Of a stretch of 24,654 nt of DNA, positions 1 to 8,760 are shown in pieces; the stretch's first letter is position 1, and every line of letters starts with the position of its first letter. The notes under the pieces are model-generated. The model had not been told where the DNA came from and ran no database searches. It was given only the letters and a program-made list of their open reading frames with translations. This stretch comes from JBDRED01 sp043820025 [NCBI: Elusimicrobiota bacterium] (GTDB taxonomy: Bacteria; RUG730; JBDRED01), in NCBI GenBank assembly GCA_043820025.1, contig JBDRED010000031.1, positions 1-24,654 on the forward strand, written 5' to 3'. The position numbers and the translations under genes are program-made.

Positions 1-373
1 GTCCAAGAACACATTGATAATAACATCTACAAGCTTAGCTGGCATTTTAATTTAACTGCAAACTCTCCTATCCAGCAGGATCATTCTGCAGCTATCCGGA
101 TAAATGTCCGTTTTTGCACCGGCATCAAAAACGCAAGCCTGCCTAAAATGATACTTAGTCCTGCCCGACAGACAAGGAAGGGTAAGCACGCCGCTAAATT
201 AAGCGGCTATTGCCATAGGCATTGCCATTACCGGCATTACCTGCGGCATTATTACGTTCTTTAGAACGTTTTTTGTTTTTGCGTTTATCGCTTTAGCCGA
301 ATTTTTACGAGTATTAGCTATCCTCGGCCTGCATTATTATCTCAAATATCCCTGTCGAACCCGTTTCACCCCC
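1..373 (-). ncRNA. ssrA: tmRNA (transfer-messenger RNA), 3' end cut by window edge
   Basis: Rescues stalled ribosomes together with SmpB, which is encoded just upstream on the same strand. The minus strand from 373 begins GGGGGTGAAACGGGTTCGAC, the conserved 5' end that forms half of the tRNA-like domain. The last visible bases (10 to 1, GTTCTTGGAC) match the stretch just before the T-arm, so roughly the last 35 bases, including the T-arm and CCA end, lie outside the window. In between are a resume codon GCA at 282-280, a tag reading frame and its stop codon in the loop of a perfect hairpin (GCCGCT/AGCGGC, helix 5). Several C/G-rich segments fit the downstream pseudoknots, which I did not fold in detail. 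Identity is very secure; the exact 5' end is set by analogy with the family. Confidence 0.94.
199..282 (-). other. tmRNA tag-peptide reading frame (27 codons + TAA)
   Basis: Starts at resume codon GCA (282-280) and ends at TAA (201-199). The encoded tag starts AKTKNVLKNV, continues with a Met/Pro/Val/Ala-rich stretch and ends MAIAA. The small hydrophobic ending -AA is the usual protease recognition end (family knowledge). It is long compared with the roughly 10-residue tags of many bacteria. The alternative frame, ending in TAG a few bases later, does not end in -AA and has no GCA at the expected place, so this frame is preferred. A perfect 6-bp hairpin (ACGTTC/GAACGT) lies inside the frame, which is unusual for a stretch that must be read as message. 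Confidence 0.75.
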
Positions 374-563
374 ATAAATCGTGGCGCGTTACGCGTATAG
401 CGTCATGCGACTTTATATTATTATATATAAAAATATTAGAAAAGGCATGCGAAATCTTCGCGAAGTTATTAGGCTCTATAATTTCAATTTAGCCTTATCT
501 AACATAAAATAAAAATGCCTTCCACTTTTATATTTAGCAAATATATATACACTTTTGTCAATT

Positions 564-677
564 AATTACTAATTTTAGTAGTTATTAGTATTTGATTAGT
601 AGTTTAAAAATAGATTGGTATTGTTGGTAATTTTTGAATTACTAATTTTAGTAGTTATTAGTATTTGACTAGTAGTT
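564..677. repeat. Two 41-bp direct repeats in the tmRNA-smpB spacer
   Basis: Copy 1 is 564-604 and copy 2 is 637-677; they differ at one base (GATT versus GACT). Each contains several ACTAAT/ATTAGT half-sites and can fold on itself. Copy 2 overlaps the last two bases of the smpB stop codon. The whole spacer 374-675 is strongly AT-rich. I see no gene in it and no convincing -35/-10 pair for the tmRNA gene. Confidence 0.85.
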
Positions 678-1128
678 ACTTTATCCTAATATTCTGCCGC
701 TCCATTTCCCTTTCAATATCACGCTTCTTTTTTACCTCTCTTTTATCATAAAGCTTCTTGCCTTTAACAAGCCCTATCTTTAATTTTGCAATACCTTTTT
801 GATTAAAATACATCTCAAGCGGCACAACTGACAAGCCCTTTTCCTTTATTTTACCCATAAGCCTTGTAAGCTCTTTCTTATGCATTAAAAGTTTTCTTGA
901 TCTTGTGGGATCATAGGTCTCAGGAATAGCGGCATGGGAATATTCGCTTATATGCATATTTACAACATACGCTTCAGTTCCTCTAAATTTAACATAGCTG
1001 TCCTTAAGATTAACCTTTGTCTGCCTCACTGATTTAACCTCGTGGCCTTCCAGAATAATCCCGGCCTCAAACTGCTCCAGGACAAAATAATCATGGAATG
1101 CTTTTTTATTACTCGCTATTATCTTCAT
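676..1128 (-). CDS. smpB: SsrA-binding protein SmpB
   Basis: Binds the tRNA-like domain of tmRNA and brings it to stalled ribosomes. The 150-residue product has the usual family length. It carries the beta-barrel core with GIILEGHEVKSVR (about residues 23-35) and VNLKDSYV (39-46), then KLKIGLVKGKKLYDKRE (about 115-131). It ends in a basic tail (KKKRDIEREMERQNIRIK) that enters the empty mRNA channel in known homologues. The ATG at 1128 is preceded by AGAGG at a good distance. The tmRNA gene lies downstream on the same strand, a common pairing. Nothing looks broken. Confidence 0.97.
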   Translation of the reverse strand: MKIIASNKKAFHDYFVLEQFEAGIILEGHEVKSVRQTKVNLKDSYVKFRGTEAYVVNMHISEYSHAAIPETYDPTRSRKLLMHKKELTRLMGKIKEKGLSVVPLEMYFNQKGIAKLKIGLVKGKKLYDKREVKKKRDIEREMERQNIRIK

Positions 1129-1222
1129 CTAATACCTCTTCATATTGAATACGCCACGATTGAGCTGTTCCTAAAAAACATACCTGCAATACAAGCTGTC
1201 ATTAAACACGCAAATGAATTTA

Positions 1223-1302
1223 TTTCAGGATCTATGTGTGCGATGTATTTTACGACGATCCTGAAACCCCGCCTAATCCGGGACAGGCAAGTTCAGTATG
1301 AC
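1223..1302. repeat. Dispersed-repeat-like element with 10-bp inverted repeat
   Basis: TTTCAGGATC (1223-1232) and GATCCTGAAA (1257-1266) form a perfect inverted repeat. The flank to 1302 reads, on the minus strand, TGTCATACTGAACTTG followed by a CCTGTCCCGG/GGCGGGG stretch. This pattern resembles the TGTCAT-CTGAACTTG-TTTCAG-ATC repeats scattered in many bacterial genomes (from memory, not searched). It fills the spacer between smpB and the small membrane-protein gene. No reading frame with a ribosome binding site is visible in it. Confidence 0.6.
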
Positions 1303-1331
1303 ATTTTATTCTGTTTTCTGTATTCTCTTTT

Positions 1332-1526
1332 CTATCTCTTTATTGCCTTTACAATCTTTATTATCCCGCCAATTATTAACATAAATAATCCGACTAATAC
1401 GGTTATTCTGCTAAGCTCCCTTAATACTCCGCCTATATTCCAGGCGACAAACGCTGTGTTTACCGCTAGTCCTGATCCAAAAATAATAAGTCCTCTAAAC
1501 CATAACGCTTTTTTGCTTATTGGCAT
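1332..1526 (-). CDS. Small two-helix membrane protein, unknown function
   Basis: A 64-residue product that I do not recognise. Two hydrophobic segments (about residues 10-30 and 39-60) are joined by a short polar turn (RELSR). The ends are basic (MPISKK and KIVKAIKR), suggesting a hairpin in the inner membrane. It is considered real because of the strong ribosome binding site GGAGGTG about 8 bases before the ATG and a TATAAT at 1563-1558 about 30 bases upstream, with no good -35. It lies 77 bases downstream of the LtaS-like gene. A longer reading frame on the opposite strand (1042-1569) overlaps both this gene and smpB and has no supporting features. Confidence 0.65.
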   Translation of the reverse strand: MPISKKALWFRGLIIFGSGLAVNTAFVAWNIGGVLRELSRITVLVGLFMLIIGGIIKIVKAIKR

Positions 1527-1603
1527 AAAAAAAACACCTCCGGAAAAAGATATTTGTATTATAGTATAAATAGATTAAAAGTGAAACAATTTGATAGGGA
1601 AGA

Positions 1604-3544
1604 TTACCTTGGATCTTTGACCTTTTGGTGGTCAATCATCCACTGCGCAGTCTGAAGCATTGAGAAGGTATAATCATTCATACTTGTAAAGAGCTCTTTA
1701 TTCGACTCAATCCGGTCTTGAGTACTCTTGCCCTTATAATCATACATTGATGTTTGGTTATTTGACCGCATAACAAGATACATATCATCATTTAAGCACC
1801 CGATTTTATTATCCGCGGAAAAATAAGCGTACGGCCGCTCCTCTTTAGAAATATCAACTCCCAAAGTATTATTAATATATGGAATACGAATAATACCCAT
1901 TACCGTCGGAAAAACATCTATCTGCAAAGCAAGATTATCATAAACCTCCGGCTTAACTAACTTTGGCGCGTAAATAATTAATGGGGAGTGATGGTATGCG
2001 ATCGGCATGTCATATATCGCGTCAAAGTTCTGTCCATGATCTCCAAAAAATACAAATATTGTATTATCAAACCAAGGCTCTTGTTTTGATTTTTCAATAA
2101 ATCTGCCAATAGACCAATCAGTGTAGTCATATATAGCGTCGTCATTATCTTCAAACCGCCTGTCAAACCCCTCTATCTCCGGAATACTTATCCATATATG
2201 AGATGAAATTGTCATAAACACAGCAAAGAACGGCTTATCGCTTTTTGACATTTCAGTAAGCTTGGGAACAGCATAATCAAACATAACATGATCATAAACT
2301 CCCCATGAATTTTGAAGAGAATCCTTTGAATAATGCGGCTTACTGATTATTTCGTTAAATCCATTCCCGGATAAAAAGGCTCCCATATTATCGAATTCCA
2401 TATCGCCTGTATAAATAAAAATATTTTGATACCCGTTTTCTTGCAACACCTGCGGCATACCGTAAAAAGTCCGGCTGGCGCTTTGTATTGAACTCATTGG
2501 TTTCTCTCTCATAATAACCGGAAAAGAATACAATGCGGCAAAAATACCGTCAGCTGTATGAATGCTGGAAGTATAAAAATTTGTAAACAATCTGCCTTCA
2601 TCCGCAAGCTTCTCGAGATTTGGAGTCAAATCCTTCCCGCACCCGAATTTTTTCATCTTATTTGCGCTCATGCTTTCTATAATAACAATTACTATATTCG
2701 GTTTGATTGCGTCTTCTGTAAATGACACATTCCGCGCAATAGGCGAATCATACGACGTTTCTGTTATTCCAAGATATCTGCGAGCATGGTCAACAGCAAT
2801 ATCATCGTCTTTAAAATAATTAACTCTGTAATGTAAAAAGCTGTCCATAAAATTATACATTGGATGAACGCCAAGCTGATTAAGAAACGCGTAGTCGCAG
2901 AAAAAACTGTCTTTAACAGAGATCGGCATGCTATTTGGATCCGCGTCGCCGCGTATTCCGAGAAAAAACAAAAACGCTGTCACAAAAAATATGCTTAGCC
3001 TCTTTGGAAAACGATGTTTTATCGTATAATTTTTTTCAAGATACAGCGTTTTAAAATATGCGATTATTTTCGCAAAAATAAACGATAATATAAAAACCGT
3101 AAAAATAACAGGATAATACTGAGGAGTAGTAAACACAGCTTTAAACATTAAATACACATTGTCAAACCAATAAAACACGGTTCTGGTTATTCTCGAGTTA
3201 TAATACAAGAAAAATGGCAGATCCATAGTTGAAATAACTATTGCTATTGTATAAGCGGTTACTATATAAAAGTTTATGATCTTCTGTAATACAGCGCTCC
3301 TTTTCTTTGCAAAATATTCTATAGTAAAAGCAAGTCCGGGTAAAACCAATATAAACGCGTTCATATTAAGATCGAATAAAATACCTCTGTTAAAAAGCGC
3401 GAAAAGAATCTGTTCCTGCGGCAATCCGTCCGCCAAATGAAGATTCATTAAAAAAAGAGTTATCCTAAATATAGAAAACAGAAGCATTCCGCTTATAAAA
3501 ACAGAAAATAAAAATTTAAAATATTCCGGCATTATTTTTTTCAT
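1604..3544 (-). CDS. LtaS/OpgB-like membrane sulfatase-fold transferase
   Basis: Predicted integral membrane protein of the lipoteichoic-acid-synthase / phosphoglycerol-transferase group (sulfatase fold). About five transmembrane helices lie in residues 8-200, followed by an extracytoplasmic catalytic domain. Metal and nucleophile residues are in place: Glu290 (VIIESMS), Thr330 (SSIHTADGIF), Asp502-His503 (FFGDHG) and a later HH pair (YHHSPLIIYAP). In a diderm it more likely transfers phosphoglycerol or phosphoethanolamine to an envelope glycan than makes teichoic acid (inference). The start is ATG 3544 because GAGG lies 6 bases upstream. An in-frame TTG at 3556 would contain that ribosome binding site and overlap the preceding stop. 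It follows the Rrf2 gene by 8 bases and is the last gene of the metY-cysK operon. Confidence 0.88.
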   Translation of the reverse strand: MKKIMPEYFKFLFSVFISGMLLFSIFRITLFLMNLHLADGLPQEQILFALFNRGILFDLNMNAFILVLPGLAFTIEYFAKKRSAVLQKIINFYIVTAYTIAIVISTMDLPFFLYYNSRITRTVFYWFDNVYLMFKAVFTTPQYYPVIFTVFILSFIFAKIIAYFKTLYLEKNYTIKHRFPKRLSIFFVTAFLFFLGIRGDADPNSMPISVKDSFFCDYAFLNQLGVHPMYNFMDSFLHYRVNYFKDDDIAVDHARRYLGITETSYDSPIARNVSFTEDAIKPNIVIVIIESMSANKMKKFGCGKDLTPNLEKLADEGRLFTNFYTSSIHTADGIFAALYSFPVIMREKPMSSIQSASRTFYGMPQVLQENGYQNIFIYTGDMEFDNMGAFLSGNGFNEIISKPHYSKDSLQNSWGVYDHVMFDYAVPKLTEMSKSDKPFFAVFMTISSHIWISIPEIEGFDRRFEDNDDAIYDYTDWSIGRFIEKSKQEPWFDNTIFVFFGDHGQNFDAIYDMPIAYHHSPLIIYAPKLVKPEVYDNLALQIDVFPTVMGIIRIPYINNTLGVDISKEERPYAYFSADNKIGCLNDDMYLVMRSNNQTSMYDYKGKSTQDRIESNKELFTSMNDYTFSMLQTAQWMIDHQKVKDPR

Positions 3545-3552
3545 ACTATTCC

Positions 3553-4002
3553 TCAAAAAACTGAAGGGAAATATACAGTTTGATCCTTTTCCAAGCTTTT
3601 ATATTGTTTCGCTAAACCTTCGAGATCAAACCCTTCAAGAGCGCTGTTTATACTTTTTTGCATTATATGCCACACGCCTTGTGTAACACAAATACTCGAT
3701 CTCTTACAAGAACTTTTGCCTCCAAAACAAGCCATAATCTCAGCCTTGCCTTCCAGCGCATAAAAGATGTCTTTCATTGTAATATTTTTGGGATTTTTTG
3801 CAAGCATATATCCGCCCTGCACGCCGCGGACCGCATTCACAAGGCCAGCTGCCTTTAACGGAATAATTATTTGGCTAAGGTACTTCTCAGAAATATCCTC
3901 TGACTTTGCTATAGTCCTAAGGAACACCAAGTCCTTGCCATATTCGCAGGCAAGCTTTACCATAAGCCTTGCTCCATATCTTGTGCGCGCAGATAATTTC
4001 AT
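3553..4002 (-). CDS. Rrf2-family transcriptional regulator, IscR-like
   Basis: A 149-residue winged-helix regulator. The N-terminus MKLSARTRYGARLMVKLA and the segment GVQGGYMLAKNPKNIT are family hallmarks. The three cysteines Cys92, Cys99 and Cys105 (C-x6-C-x5-C) lie where IscR (Cys92/98/104) holds an Fe-S cluster, so cluster sensing is plausible. CymR, the cysteine-metabolism regulator of the family, lacks such a triad. The start is ATG 4002 with GGAGAAGG upstream; a longer frame up to 4083 would run into cysK. It sits 25 bases after cysK, so it probably controls sulfur assimilation or reports Fe-S/cysteine status. A perfect inverted repeat at 6343-6362 in front of metY is the obvious candidate operator. 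Confidence 0.92.
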   Translation of the reverse strand: MKLSARTRYGARLMVKLACEYGKDLVFLRTIAKSEDISEKYLSQIIIPLKAAGLVNAVRGVQGGYMLAKNPKNITMKDIFYALEGKAEIMACFGGKSSCKRSSICVTQGVWHIMQKSINSALEGFDLEGLAKQYKSLEKDQTVYFPSVF

Positions 4003-4027
4003 ATCCTTCTCCAAAATAAGTTTAAAC

Positions 4028-4948
4028 CTATTCAAATAACCATGTTGAAAGGTATCTTTCTCCTGTATCAGGCAGAACCACAACTATGGTCTTTCCTTTT
4101 GACTCCTCTCTCTTTGCAACCTCAAGAGCAGCGAACATCGCAGCGCCGCCTGATATACCTGTTAATATACCTTCATTCTTCGCGAGCGCTCTTGCTGTGA
4201 TCCCGGCATTCCCGGAAGACACAGTCACTACCTCGTCAATTATATTCGTATTTAATATCTTTGGAACAAACCCGGCGCCAATACCCTGTATCTTATGCGG
4301 CCCGGATTTACCTCCTGATAAAACGGGCGACTCCTCCGGTTCAACAGCAATTATCTTAACAGACTTTTTTTTAGATTTTAAAACCTCTCCAACGCCTGAG
4401 ATTGTGCCGCCTGTTCCAACTCCTGCGACAAATATATCCACTTTTCCGTCAGTATCGTTCCAAATCTCCGGGCCTGTTGTTTCAATATGTATCTCTTTAT
4501 TAGCCGAATTATTAAACTGCTGAGGCATAAAACTATTCTTTGTATTTTTAAGAAGCTCCTCAGCCTTATCAATCGCGCCTTTCATGCCTTTTGTTCCGTC
4601 AGTTAATATAATTTCAGCGCCGAATATGGAAATCAGTTTTCTTCTCTCTATGCTCATTGTATCAGGCATTGTTAGAATAAGTTTATATCCTCTTGACGCG
4701 CATACAGCTGCGAGCGCTATTCCTGTATTACCGCTCGTAGGCTCGATAATAACCGTTTCATTATTTATTAAGCCTCTTTTTTCAGCGTCTTCTATCATAG
4801 CTGTTCCTATTCTGTCTTTAACGCTGGATACAGGATTAAAAAATTCAAGCTTTGCGAGAATTACTGAACTTGTATCATTGGCCTTATTTATTTTAACAAG
4901 CGGCGTATTGCCTATTGTTTTTGTTATATCGTTATAAATCTTGGCCAT
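4028..4948 (-). CDS. cysK: Cysteine synthase A (O-acetylserine sulfhydrylase)
   Basis: Makes cysteine from O-acetylserine and sulfide with PLP, in the cytoplasm. The 306-residue product is of normal length. It shows the PLP lysine Lys44 in [10 protein letters not shown], the substrate loop TSGNTG (71-76), the phosphate-binding loop [10 protein letters not shown] and GIGAGFVP, all intact. The start is ATG 4948 with GGAG 6 bases upstream; an in-frame ATG at 4966 would place the ribosome binding site inside the gene. It lies about 60 bases after metY and just before the Rrf2 regulator. Together they form a sulfide-assimilation operon with two alternative acceptors, O-acetylhomoserine and O-acetylserine. 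Confidence 0.95.
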   Translation of the reverse strand: MAKIYNDITKTIGNTPLVKINKANDTSSVILAKLEFFNPVSSVKDRIGTAMIEDAEKRGLINNETVIIEPTSGNTGIALAAVCASRGYKLILTMPDTMSIERRKLISIFGAEIILTDGTKGMKGAIDKAEELLKNTKNSFMPQQFNNSANKEIHIETTGPEIWNDTDGKVDIFVAGVGTGGTISGVGEVLKSKKKSVKIIAVEPEESPVLSGGKSGPHKIQGIGAGFVPKILNTNIIDEVVTVSSGNAGITARALAKNEGILTGISGGAAMFAALEVAKREESKGKTIVVVLPDTGERYLSTWLFE

Positions 4949-5008
4949 TATCACTCCTTTTCTCATAGGGGACAGTCCCTCTGCTTAAATAATAATATCG
5001 AAATAAAA

Positions 5009-6291
<1,283 letters not shown>

Positions 6292-6342
6292 ATTAATCCC
6301 TCCAAAAAAAATTCTTATTTACTATGTTGTTGATTGATTTAC

Positions 6343-6374
6343 TAGTATTTAACATAATACTACATCATTGTCAA
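6343..6374 (-). promoter_or_regulatory. metY promoter with overlapping perfect inverted repeat
   Basis: On the minus strand TTGACA (6374-6369) is followed at 16 bases by a weak -10 (TTAAAT). A perfect inverted repeat TAGTATT-N6-AATACTA (6343-6362) covers the spacer and -10 region, about 52 bases before the metY ATG. Its position suits a repressor, and the Rrf2-family protein encoded in the same operon is the natural candidate (inference). Dyads of this size are typical of dimeric winged-helix regulators. Confidence 0.6.
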
Positions 6375-6403
6375 GGCTTTTTTATAATTTTAATTAAATA
6401 GGG

Positions 6404-6434
6404 AAAAAAAAGGGAGCGCCTGTTTAACGCCCCC
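6404..6434 (-). terminator. Rho-independent terminator after lipoprotein gene
   Basis: Minus strand: GGGGGCG (6434-6428), a 9-base loop, CGCTCCC (6418-6412; one G-T pair), then eight T (6411-6404). It ends the lipoprotein gene that stops at 6469 and separates it from the metY promoter 30 bases further on. Confidence 0.85.
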
Positions 6435-6468
6435 CCAAGGCTTGAATATTAATATATTTAATGAAGGA

Positions 6469-7305
6469 TTAAATCTCAATAATAGCGCCGTTTGACAACA
6501 CATAATAACCGTCATACAATCCGGTATCGCCATTAAAGGTTAAATACAGCCGGGCTGTTTCATTATCAAGCGTAATAACACCATTGCATGTATATTCGCC
6601 ATTTGTCTTACCAAATACTAATGTCATCTTAAAATTATTTCCTGAAATTTCCACAGTACCTGTGCCTGCTACAGGAATACTCCATTCGCCTGACTGAGTA
6701 ATAACATCCTCACATGTGATATTCTCCAGTGTTATTGTGTATGTTAAACCATCTGTATGGACAAATGTCAATTTGGAATAATATATTACGCCAAATCTAG
6801 ATTCCTCTATAATAAGCTCAACTATAGTCTCAAATGAAAGTGTCGGCGTAGTTAAGATAATATGAGCCTTGCTGGCTAAATAAACCAAGCTCTCGGAAAG
6901 TATCGCATTTCCGTCTGCATCAAGCATCTGCATTCTAACTAAGAAGGCCTCTGTAGTTCCATCAGGATATTTTACCTCTCCCTCTGCAGTTGCCCAGCCG
7001 TCAGGGTCCACATCCAAGCCGCCATCATCACCATCCTCTAATGTTCTCATCTTTGATGAAAATGCATTAAACGCGCTCATTGATCCGGCAGAGTTATCAT
7101 CTGCGCTTGCCAAAAGAGTGGTAAATCCTGTAACCTTGTCAATAGATGACTTAACAGCATCTACTCCATTCTCCATACTAGTAATATTCTTACTCGAAAC
7201 AACCCCTGTCCCTATAATCTTTTCCTTTGTTCTATTATCTCCACAGCCGGAAACTGTAAGAGCAAATAAAAAGACTACCAGTAAACTAGTTATTATTCTC
7301 CTCAT
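6469..7305 (-). CDS. Predicted outer-membrane lipoprotein (paralogue of 9377-10159)
   Basis: A 278-residue product with a type II signal peptide: basic start, hydrophobic core and lipobox VSGC with Cys21. The residue after Cys is Gly, not Asp, which favours sorting to the outer membrane. The mature start CGDNRTKEKIIGT and the end LYDGYYVLSNGAIIEI resemble the gene at 9377-10159 (CGDNKTKNKIMGT; DYTGYYVIDGVEYEI). The two are therefore paralogues of a family I do not recognise. The C-terminal half looks beta-rich (alternating VEISGNNFKMTLVF, GEYTCNGVITL). A GGAGG lies 9 bases before the ATG. It has its own strong promoter (7421-7393) and terminator (6434-6404), so it is a single-gene unit. Function unknown. 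Confidence 0.85.
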   Translation of the reverse strand: MRRIITSLLVVFLFALTVSGCGDNRTKEKIIGTGVVSSKNITSMENGVDAVKSSIDKVTGFTTLLASADDNSAGSMSAFNAFSSKMRTLEDGDDGGLDVDPDGWATAEGEVKYPDGTTEAFLVRMQMLDADGNAILSESLVYLASKAHIILTTPTLSFETIVELIIEESRFGVIYYSKLTFVHTDGLTYTITLENITCEDVITQSGEWSIPVAGTGTVEISGNNFKMTLVFGKTNGEYTCNGVITLDNETARLYLTFNGDTGLYDGYYVLSNGAIIEI

Positions 7306-7392
7306 TTTTCATACCTCCGTAAATTTTTTGCCTTGATTTTATAAGCTTAGAACTTAAACTTGATCTGAACCCAAGAGCAGCTATTTGAATGG

Positions 7393-7421
7393 ATTATATA
7401 AAAAAATACTCAAAAAATCAA
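7393..7421 (-). promoter_or_regulatory. Sigma70-type promoter for lipoprotein gene
   Basis: Minus strand: TTGATT (7421-7416), 17-base spacer, perfect TATAAT (7398-7393). It lies about 90 bases before the ATG at 7305, giving a leader of about 80 bases in which I see no clear structure. Confidence 0.75.
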
Positions 7422-7507
7422 CTTTTTTGCCGTATCCGAATTAGGTCATAATAAATGTTACCGAAACAAAATGTAAAATAGTATCGTTGGCTCATAAATC
7501 ATGTTAC

Positions 7508-7616
7508 CTTATTGCCGGGTGGGGTTTGCAACCCCGTCTATATTTTCAGTTCTTTATTAATAATCTTTACATGAACAACCGGACACTAGTGGTTTGTAAC
7601 CCGGTCCGGCAATAAG
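7508..7616. repeat. REP/MITE-like 109-bp element with 11-bp terminal inverted repeats
   Basis: CTTATTGCCGG (7508-7518) and CCGGCAATAAG (7606-7616) are perfect inverted repeats at the ends. Inside are a hairpin GGGGTT-TGC-AACCCC and a related GGTTTGTAACC. The pattern resembles REP-type sequences mobilised by Y1 (RAYT) transposases, seen here only by analogy. No transposase lies nearby. It fills the spacer just after the HEPN gene; the rest of 7306-7625 holds only the lipoprotein leader and promoter. Confidence 0.65.
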
Positions 7617-7625
7617 TACACTTCC

Positions 7626-8066
7626 TCAATTATTCTTCATAATAGATTTAGCTATTTTCAGCATTTTCCTTGAATTATCCAATAGCTTATTAAGATTTTC
7701 TTGAGAGAAATCTCCTCTATAATCAGCATCTTCTCTTAAGAATCTTGCTTCTTTAAATACCTCGACTATTTCGGAATCTATCAAACCTTTCTTTACATAC
7801 AATTCTTCCATCGCAATATATAAACAAATATGGCTTCTTTCTCTGTAACCTTTAAGGTACAACAATGCTCTAGTCGAATGGAACATCGAATAATAACATT
7901 GTATAGTTGGCCACCTAAATTCTTCTCTTTCATACCCTTCATGGGCTTTCTTCAAGTCTTCTTCAGCTAATTTTATTTCTTTTCCAACTAAGTATTTAAC
8001 CTCTGTGGACTTAAATATTTTTTTATTTTCTAAACATTTTTTAAAGTTCATCCTCATATTCTTCAT
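7626..8066 (-). CDS. HEPN-domain protein (UPF0332-like), toxin candidate
   Basis: A 146-residue helical protein matching the UPF0332/HEPN pattern, with CYYSMFHSTRALLYLKGY (about 57-74), SHI (78-80) and FLREDADYRGDF in the last third. HEPN partners of MNT proteins are often RNases or targets of nucleotide transfer (family knowledge). I do not see a clean R-x4-6-H catalytic motif, so activity is uncertain. The frame starts at ATG 8066 inside the end of the MNT gene (26-base overlap), with GGGAGG close upstream. ATGs at 8057 and 8051 are alternatives. The overlap suggests translational coupling with the MNT gene. Confidence 0.82.
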   Translation of the reverse strand: MKNMRMNFKKCLENKKIFKSTEVKYLVGKEIKLAEEDLKKAHEGYEREEFRWPTIQCYYSMFHSTRALLYLKGYRERSHICLYIAMEELYVKKGLIDSEIVEVFKEARFLREDADYRGDFSQENLNKLLDNSRKMLKIAKSIMKNN

Positions 8067-8616
8067 TAACCTCCCTTTCCCATAAGACCTTACCCATTTC
8101 TACTTGCCGGATAAAGACCTTATCCCCTGATTTTTTCAAAGGATTCTCAATTATTGATTGTATTCTGTGCTTTAAAACCTTTTCTGTTTCAGAATACTTA
8201 TTAATAATCTCCATCACCCCCTTTTTTTTATAGGTTAATATATATAAATCAATATCACTTTTCTGTGTATTTTCACCACGCGCAAAACTACCAAATAAAA
8301 CGACCTTTATAGCATCTTTTTTTAAGTCCTCAACCAAAGGCTGTAAAGCCAGCATATTAATAAACGCCCTGTATTCTTTTAAAAATTTATCATCCATTAA
8401 AACGGATACAATCTTTAATGGGCCGGATTGTTCTCGTTTCAAAAGTCCTGATTCGACAAACTCATTTAAAATCGCATTAACAGATCCATTACTAATGTTT
8501 AAATTTTTAGATATTTCAGATTCATAAAATTTTCTATCAGCATATAAAATCAAATAGTTTAGGACTTTAAGTTTGTTTGAAGATAATAAGACTTTGTTTA
8601 ATTCATGCATTCTCAT
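8041..8616 (-). CDS. wHTH-MNT nucleotidyltransferase, antitoxin candidate
   Basis: A 191-residue fusion. Residues 1-75 form a winged helix (FYESEISKNLNISNGSVNAI is the recognition region). Residues 100-170 form a minimal nucleotidyltransferase domain with VLFGSFARGENTQKSDIDLY: Gly109-Ser110 and the metal aspartates Asp121 and Asp123 are present. MNT proteins paired with HEPN proteins form toxin-antitoxin systems in which the MNT can AMPylate the toxin (family knowledge). The fused DNA-binding domain suggests autoregulation, and a 30-bp dyad lies right in front of the gene (8634-8663). The ATG at 8616 has AGAGG about 11 bases upstream; ATG 8610 is also possible. Confidence 0.85.
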   Translation of the reverse strand: MRMHELNKVLLSSNKLKVLNYLILYADRKFYESEISKNLNISNGSVNAILNEFVESGLLKREQSGPLKIVSVLMDDKFLKEYRAFINMLALQPLVEDLKKDAIKVVLFGSFARGENTQKSDIDLYILTYKKKGVMEIINKYSETEKVLKHRIQSIIENPLKKSGDKVFIRQVEMGKVLWEREVNEEYEDEL

Positions 8617-8633
8617 TATTTTGAATACCTCTT

Positions 8634-8689
8634 CATTATTATGAAAGCTCTTTCAATATAATGAAAACATATAATCAAATGATTGTCAA
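8634..8689 (-). promoter_or_regulatory. MNT/HEPN promoter with 30-bp near-palindromic operator
   Basis: Minus strand TTGACA (8689-8684) is followed at 17 bases by TTTCAT (8666-8661, weak -10). A dyad spans 8634-8663: CATTAT..TGAAAG-CT-CTTTCA..ATAATG, with 12 of 15 base pairs symmetrical about 8648/8649. It covers the -10 edge and the expected start of transcription, a classic place for a repressor. The wHTH of the downstream protein is the candidate ligand. Confidence 0.6.
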
Positions 8690-8760
8690 GTTAGTTTTTT
8701 AAACAGCTTCAGGGATAGTGGTTAAGCAGCTTATTCTTCGACCATGTAGCCTTTGGCGCT

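Noticed and set aside
1042-1569. Plus-strand open frame of 175 codons overlapping smpB and the small membrane gene
   Set aside because: It is antisense to smpB, has no ribosome binding site and has a composition typical of a shadow frame.
3553-4083. Longer N-terminus for the Rrf2 regulator
   Set aside because: The extra 27 residues overlap the end of cysK, do not match the family and lack the good ribosome binding site found before ATG 4002.
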